From an uncultured Treponema sp. (lineage in GTDB: Bacteria; Spirochaetota; Spirochaetia; Treponematales; Treponemataceae): 35,932 nucleotides of DNA. The notes beneath the pieces are model-generated. The model was given only the letters and a program-made list of their open reading frames with translations, did not search any database and was not told where the DNA came from. Position 1 is the first letter of the stretch. Every line of letters begins with the position of its first letter. The DNA lies in assembly GCA_946615905.1 (NCBI GenBank), contig CAMOIE010000027.1, forward strand, positions 1 through 35,932, in the 5' to 3' direction. Of this stretch, positions 32,394 through 35,932 are shown piece after piece. Position numbers and translations under genes: made by a program.

Positions 32394-35261
32394 TCAGTGG
32401 AATTCGCCCCAGTTTTTGCCGTACTCGACTGAGACCCGGAGGGGAACCGCCAGCTTGACCGCATGCTCCATTTTGTCTTTTATCAATGCGATTGTGTCGG
32501 AGATTGACTTTTCATCGTCCGGGCACTCAAAAATCAACTCATCGTGGACTTGCAGCAGGAGTTTCGCCCCGGTTGGATTTTCCTTTAGTGCCTGGTCAAC
32601 GTCCAGCATCGCCTTTTTAACGATGTCGGCGGCGGATCCCTGAATCGGGGAATTTGTCGCGACCCGCTCGGCTCCGGCCTTCTCCATTTTGTTCTTTGAA
32701 TTTATCGCGAGGATTTTCCGCTTTCGACCCATGATTGTCTCGATGTAGCCGCTTTCCTCGGCCTTTTTAATCTGCCTGTCGATGAAAGTTTTGACCCCCG
32801 AATAGAGGTTGAAGTAGTTTTCGATGAAGGCTGAAGCCTGTGTGCGTGAAATTCCCAAATCGTTTGCCAGTCTGAAAGCCGACATTCCGTACATCACGCC
32901 GAAGTTGATTGTCTTTGCCGACCGTCTCATGTCCGCAGTAACTTCTTCTGCGGGAACCCCGTAAATCAATGCGGCTGTCGCCTTGTGGACATCGACTCCC
33001 TCGTTAAAGGCTGCGCAGAGATTTTTGTCCCCGCTCAGGTGGGCAAGGACGACAAGCTCTATCTGGGCGTAGTCCGCGGAAATCAGTACTGTGCCCGGAA
33101 TGGCGGTGAAGGCCTTTCGGATTTTTCGTCCGGCCTCGTCGCGGACAGGTATGTTCTGCAAGTTCGGGTCGCGGGAAGAGAGGCGGCCGGTCGCAGTTCC
33201 TGTCTGGATAAAAGAAGTGTGAACCCGGCCGTCCTCGTCTGCAAGGAGGGGCAGGGCTTCAACGTAAGTCGAGAGAAGTTTTGCGTTTGCCCGGTAGTCA
33301 AGAATCATCTTTGGAACTGGGTCAAGGGCTGCAAGCTCCTCAAGAACCGCCGTGTCTGTCGAGTAGCCTGTCTTGGTCTTTTTTCCCGGCTTTAAGCCCC
33401 GCTCCTCGAACAGGACTTTTTGCAGCTGCTTTGTCGATGCTATGTTGAACTCGTGGCCGACGGCTTCGTAGATGTCTTTGACCGATTTTTCAAGTTCTCT
33501 TGTCAGCTCCACTTTGTAGTCAGCCAGGTATTTTGAGTCCAAGTGAATTCCCCGCATTTCCATCGAGGCTAAGACTGGCAGGACTTTCATCTCCATGTCG
33601 GTGAAAAGTCCGTAGAGATTCTGCTCCTTTAGTTCCGGCTCCAGTTTTTGCCAGAGCTGCAATGTAAAGTCCGCGTCCTCGGCACCATAGGCTGCGGCAG
33701 TCTCAAGAGGAACGTCCGCGAATGATTTTCCTTTGGGAACAATCTCATCGTATTCCGTGCCAGAAAGCCCCAGCTTTGTCTCGGCAAGATACTCAAGGGA
33801 GTAGGGGGTGCGGCCTGTCTTGTCCGGCTCCAAAAGCCATGCGGCAATCATAGTGTCTGCCAATTTACAATTGTATTTTGAACATTGACCGTTGTTAATC
33901 AGCACCTCAAGGTCGAATTTTGCGTTGTGCATGACGAGGGTCAGATTCTGGCATTCCAGGAGGCGGGCGATTTGGTCGATGGCCTCTTTTTTGCTGACCG
34001 TAGGCCCTGCCAAAAGTGTGTCGGTCAGAATTATCGGAACGTAGATTCCCTCTCCGGCCTTGCATGAAAGCGAAAATCCCACGAGATTCGCTTCCCGCGT
34101 GTTGAGAGAGTCAGTCTCGGAGTCAAAGGAGGCGAGGGGATTTTCCATGGCGAGGATTCCGTCAACGAAAGCGGCTAATTCTTGGGCAGAAGTGCAGGCC
34201 CTGTAATTCCCGTGATTTTTTTTCAATGGAAGCGGGGCAGGAGATGCGGATGCGTTCGCGGAGAAAGCCGGTTGGTCAAAAAGTCCCGGATTCCCCTTTC
34301 CTAAATCTGATTTGACATTGCCCGTTGTCAATTGGCCATTGGCCATTGGCCACTGTCTATTGTTAATTGCCAGCTCCGCGTACTGTTTTGCCACGGCCGG
34401 AACCTGGAATTTCATAAGTTCGTCCGCCGTCTCCTTGAATTTAAGGCCGTCTGTCTTAAAGCGGCTGATTCCCTCCCCGGTCAGGCAGGGAACATCGCTT
34501 CTGAGAGTGATAAGTTTTTGCGAGAAAAATGCGTTCTCCTTGTCGCCCCTGATTTTCTCTCCAAGGGCACCCTTGATTTCGTCCGCATGAGCGTAGATTC
34601 CTTCGAGAGACCCGTATTCGGTCAAAAGTTTTACGGCGGTCTTGTCACCGACCCCCTTCACTCCAGGAACGTTGTCAGCTGTGTCGCCCGTGAGCGAGAG
34701 CAAGTCCAGCAGTTTTTCAGGCCCCACTCCCCAAAGCTCGGTCACTCCCGCGGAATCGATTTCTTTCCAAATCTCAGTCTTGTCCGGCTTCATTATGTGG
34801 ACGTTCGTAGAAGTCAGCTGCATCAAGTCCTTGTCGGCGGAAAGAATCACGCAGTGGCGGCCGGATTTTTCACATTCTGAGGCCAGAGTCGCAATCACGT
34901 CGTCAGCCTCAAAGCCGTCAGTGCGGACAACCGGAACCCCAAGCGTCCCTAAAAGCCCCTCAATCCATGGAAACTGCGCCTTGAGGTCGTCTGGAGTCTT
35001 TTGCCGGGTGGCCTTGTATTCGCTGAACATTTCGTGGCGGAAGGTCGGTGTGCGGGAGTCAAAGGCTGCGGCGATGTATGTCGGCTTGTATTTTGAGAGA
35101 ATATGGGCGAAATTGCGGAAAAATCCGAAAACCGCTGAGATGTTCCTTCCCTGTGAGTCAGTGAGCGGCCGGCGGACAAAAGCGAAGTATTCCCGGTAAA
35201 TCAGCCCGTAGGAATCCAGCAAAAAAAGCGTTTCGTTATCGATGAAATTTGAGTCAGACAT
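32394..35261 (-). CDS. polA: DNA polymerase I
   Basis: The 955-residue protein has all three classic parts. The 5'-nuclease domain occupies about 1-290. The 3'-5' exonuclease is intact, with FDSETDSL (Asp376), MHNAKFDLE and YGAEDADFT. The polymerase has motif A SADYAQIEL (Asp730), motif B RRSAKTINFGVMYG (about 775-788) and motif C QVHDELIFE (Asp907). Thus it should proofread, unlike Taq-type enzymes. Between the 5'-nuclease and the exonuclease, residues about 291-314 read ELAINNRQWPMANGQLTTGN, encoded by a short tandem repeat (see the separate entry). The start has no ribosome-binding site: TTGTCC, 17 bases, TATCAT ends six bases before the ATG. It is followed by coaE. Confidence 0.96.
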   Translation of the reverse strand: MSDSNFIDNETLFLLDSYGLIYREYFAFVRRPLTDSQGRNISAVFGFFRNFAHILSKYKPTYIAAAFDSRTPTFRHEMFSEYKATRQKTPDDLKAQFPWIEGLLGTLGVPVVRTDGFEADDVIATLASECEKSGRHCVILSADKDLMQLTSTNVHIMKPDKTEIWKEIDSAGVTELWGVGPEKLLDLLSLTGDTADNVPGVKGVGDKTAVKLLTEYGSLEGIYAHADEIKGALGEKIRGDKENAFFSQKLITLRSDVPCLTGEGISRFKTDGLKFKETADELMKFQVPAVAKQYAELAINNRQWPMANGQLTTGNVKSDLGKGNPGLFDQPAFSANASASPAPLPLKKNHGNYRACTSAQELAAFVDGILAMENPLASFDSETDSLNTREANLVGFSLSCKAGEGIYVPIILTDTLLAGPTVSKKEAIDQIARLLECQNLTLVMHNAKFDLEVLINNGQCSKYNCKLADTMIAAWLLEPDKTGRTPYSLEYLAETKLGLSGTEYDEIVPKGKSFADVPLETAAAYGAEDADFTLQLWQKLEPELKEQNLYGLFTDMEMKVLPVLASMEMRGIHLDSKYLADYKVELTRELEKSVKDIYEAVGHEFNIASTKQLQKVLFEERGLKPGKKTKTGYSTDTAVLEELAALDPVPKMILDYRANAKLLSTYVEALPLLADEDGRVHTSFIQTGTATGRLSSRDPNLQNIPVRDEAGRKIRKAFTAIPGTVLISADYAQIELVVLAHLSGDKNLCAAFNEGVDVHKATAALIYGVPAEEVTADMRRSAKTINFGVMYGMSAFRLANDLGISRTQASAFIENYFNLYSGVKTFIDRQIKKAEESGYIETIMGRKRKILAINSKNKMEKAGAERVATNSPIQGSAADIVKKAMLDVDQALKENPTGAKLLLQVHDELIFECPDDEKSISDTIALIKDKMEHAVKLAVPLRVSVEYGKNWGEFH
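34309..34378. repeat. Repeat-derived in-frame insert in polA
   Basis: Three head-to-tail copies of ATTGGCC (34331-34351) are flanked by TGTCAATTG-like and TTAATTGCC-like AT-rich pieces, inside polA. Read on the coding strand this yields NNRQWPMANGQL, a low-complexity peptide with no counterpart in typical Pol I. The frame is kept open on both sides, and it falls in the flexible linker before the 3'-5' exonuclease domain. Confidence 0.6.
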
Positions 35262-35267
35262 AAGCCA

Positions 35268-35296
35268 ATGATAAATGAAAAATCAGGAATGGACAA
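35268..35296 (-). promoter_or_regulatory. Promoter of polA, leaderless layout
   Basis: On the minus strand TTGTCC (35291-35296), 17 bases, then TATCAT (35268-35273), which ends six bases before the polA ATG. No Shine-Dalgarno is present. Confidence 0.55.
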
Positions 35297-35299
35297 CTT

Positions 35300-35520
35300 G
35301 TTAATAGTTAGGAGTTGGCAGTTAGGAGTTTGGGCGCTTCCCCTTGCGGGGGCGGCGGTTCCACCCTTCGCTTACGCTCATTCTTCGCCGCTTTGCGTCT
35401 CGAACTGCCGGGGTTCCATCGCCTAGCGCAATCCTGCCACCCCTATCATGTCGAGAGAAAGCCTGTGGATGGCGAACCCCCGAGACGTCAGCTCGCCGCC
35501 TTGCGTCTACAATGCAGTTT
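35300..35520. repeat. Intergenic mosaic upstream of polA
   Basis: AGTTAGGAGTT occurs twice with a period of 14 (35306-35316 and 35320-35330). CCTTCGCTTACGCTCATT (35365-35382) and ATCGCCTAGCGC (about 35419) are shared with the left-edge repeat at 17-80, in the same order. Nothing coding is supported here. Confidence 0.6.
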
Positions 35521-35707
35521 ATACAGGCAACCTAGCTCCTCTGTTTCCCAGTTGTGTCTGAAGCCTCTGGATTTCCTTTTTCAGTTGTGCAAGCTCTGCG
35601 TTCTTGCTTGCGATAATCTTCTCGTCCTCTGCCTTCTGTGCGGCGGCTCCTTCGGCACGACCTTCTTCCTTGCCCATGCGGATCATGTCTTTATCATGCA
35701 AGTTCAC
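35519..35707 (-). pseudogene. Duplicated coiled-coil tail of an Rpn-like protein
   Basis: A 62-codon reading frame from a GTG: VNLHDKDMIRMGKEEGRAEG, then an Ala/Glu/Lys-rich coiled coil ending QRLQTQLGNRGARLPV. The opening 51 bases repeat those of the tail at the right edge with a period of exactly 200. It has no catalytic domain, and the frame upstream of the GTG meets TAA immediately before GDYLAV. It is either a decayed tandem copy of the 3' end of the neighbouring gene or a tiny coiled-coil gene whose AAGGAG lies in the last codons of the preceding one. A remnant is more likely. Confidence 0.45.
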
Positions 35708-35724
35708 GGCTAGATAGTCTCCTT
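35674..35724. repeat. Direct repeat, copy 1 (copy 2 at 35874-35924)
   Basis: Fifty-one bases, identical except for one position (ATCATG versus GTCATG within the HDKDM codons), recur exactly 200 bases away at 35874-35924. On the minus strand they encode GDYLAVNLHDKDMIRM. This marks a tandem duplication of the tail of the gene that enters from the right edge. Confidence 0.9.
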
Positions 35725-35932
35725 AGCTTCAAAATTAATCCCGTGCGCCGCCAGCAGCGACTTGAGCCTATCAAGCTCCGCGTCCTTGCTTGAAAGCTCC
35801 GCGTCTTTTTGCGTGTTTGCCGCAGTGATTTGTGCGATAATCTTCTCGTCCTCGGCCTTCTGCTCTGCTTTTGCCATGCGGATCATGTCTTTGTCATGCA
35901 AGTTCACGGCTAGATAGTCTCCTTTGAACCTC
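35710..35932 (-). CDS. C-terminal part of an Rpn/PD-(D/E)XK-like protein (partial)
   Basis: The frame is open to the right edge of the window and reads RFKGDYLAVNLHDKDMIRMA, followed by a coiled coil (AEQKAEDEKIIAQI, then KDAELSSKDAELDRLKSLLAAHGINF) and stop. A Lys/Glu/Ala coiled-coil tail after a short globular end is what C-termini of Rpn-family or PDDEXK transposase-like proteins look like in gut bacteria. The nuclease core would lie outside the window, so the family assignment is tentative. A second copy of this tail follows directly at 35519-35707. Confidence 0.45.
   Translation of the reverse strand, partial: RFKGDYLAVNLHDKDMIRMAKAEQKAEDEKIIAQITAANTQKDAELSSKDAELDRLKSLLAAHGINFEAKETI

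Noticed and set aside
35315..35713. Plus-strand 132-codon frame over the polA upstream repeat
   Set aside because: It is built from the mosaic repeat and from the antisense of the coiled-coil tail; Arg/Leu/Cys-rich shadow sequence.
1..35932. tRNA or rRNA genes
   Set aside because: No T-arm GGTTCGA(A/T)TCC with matching acceptor stem and no rRNA-like stretches were found in the gaps by eye.

Overview
This 35.9-kb window looks like chromosomal DNA of a spirochaete, most likely a host-associated, biosynthetically competent Treponema-like species. The indications are a DUF5312-type protein that I associate with spirochaetes, an outer-membrane barrel of UPF0164/FadL type next to an OmpA-domain Ig-repeat protein, a relaxed lipobox, and gaps filled with short palindromic mosaics. 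Species assignment is inference; there is no rRNA or tRNA gene to anchor it.

Layout. 1-2150: accessory island. An intergenic repeat and a 22-codon gene scrap precede a tightly overlapping three-gene cassette (DUF3791, DUF3990 ADP-ribosyltransferase-like, and a third small protein) that resembles a toxin-antitoxin locus. A PUA/EVE-like gene with its own promoter and palindromic operator follows, then a coding-looking remnant. 2186-4074 (minus): gatC-gatA. 4434-10353 (plus): amino-acid and nucleotide metabolism, with fused aspartokinase-homoserine dehydrogenase, xanthine phosphoribosyltransferase, a DAHP synthase-prephenate dehydratase-ACT fusion, and the acetolactate synthase small subunit. 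10443-14157: a lipoprotein with a zinc-peptidase motif and, convergent to it, the DUF5312-like gene, separated by an 80-bp tandem repeat. 14158-14631: a structured non-coding region with a candidate small RNA. 14632-18809: envelope operon (barrel, then Ig/OmpA). 18839-20580 (minus): S58 peptidase and methyltransferase. 20956-29595: giant secreted surface protein, outer-membrane barrel candidate, SPOR protein. 29816-31744: membrane-bound EAL phosphodiesterase. 31769-35261 (minus): polA-coaE. 35519-end: tandem coiled-coil tails of an Rpn/PD-(D/E)XK-like family.

Four themes stand out. (1) At least six genes have a -10 hexamer only 5-7 nt before the start codon and no Shine-Dalgarno, which suggests leaderless mRNAs beside conventional ribosome-binding-site genes. 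(2) Almost every larger gap carries mosaic repeats in which a fixed loop (for example GGAGCCATGG or GAGCTTGTCG) sits between arms that differ in sequence but stay complementary. (3) polA carries an in-frame, repeat-derived peptide between its nuclease and Klenow parts. (4) Between 14362 and 14534 lies a complete promoter, hairpin and terminator unit with no convincing protein.
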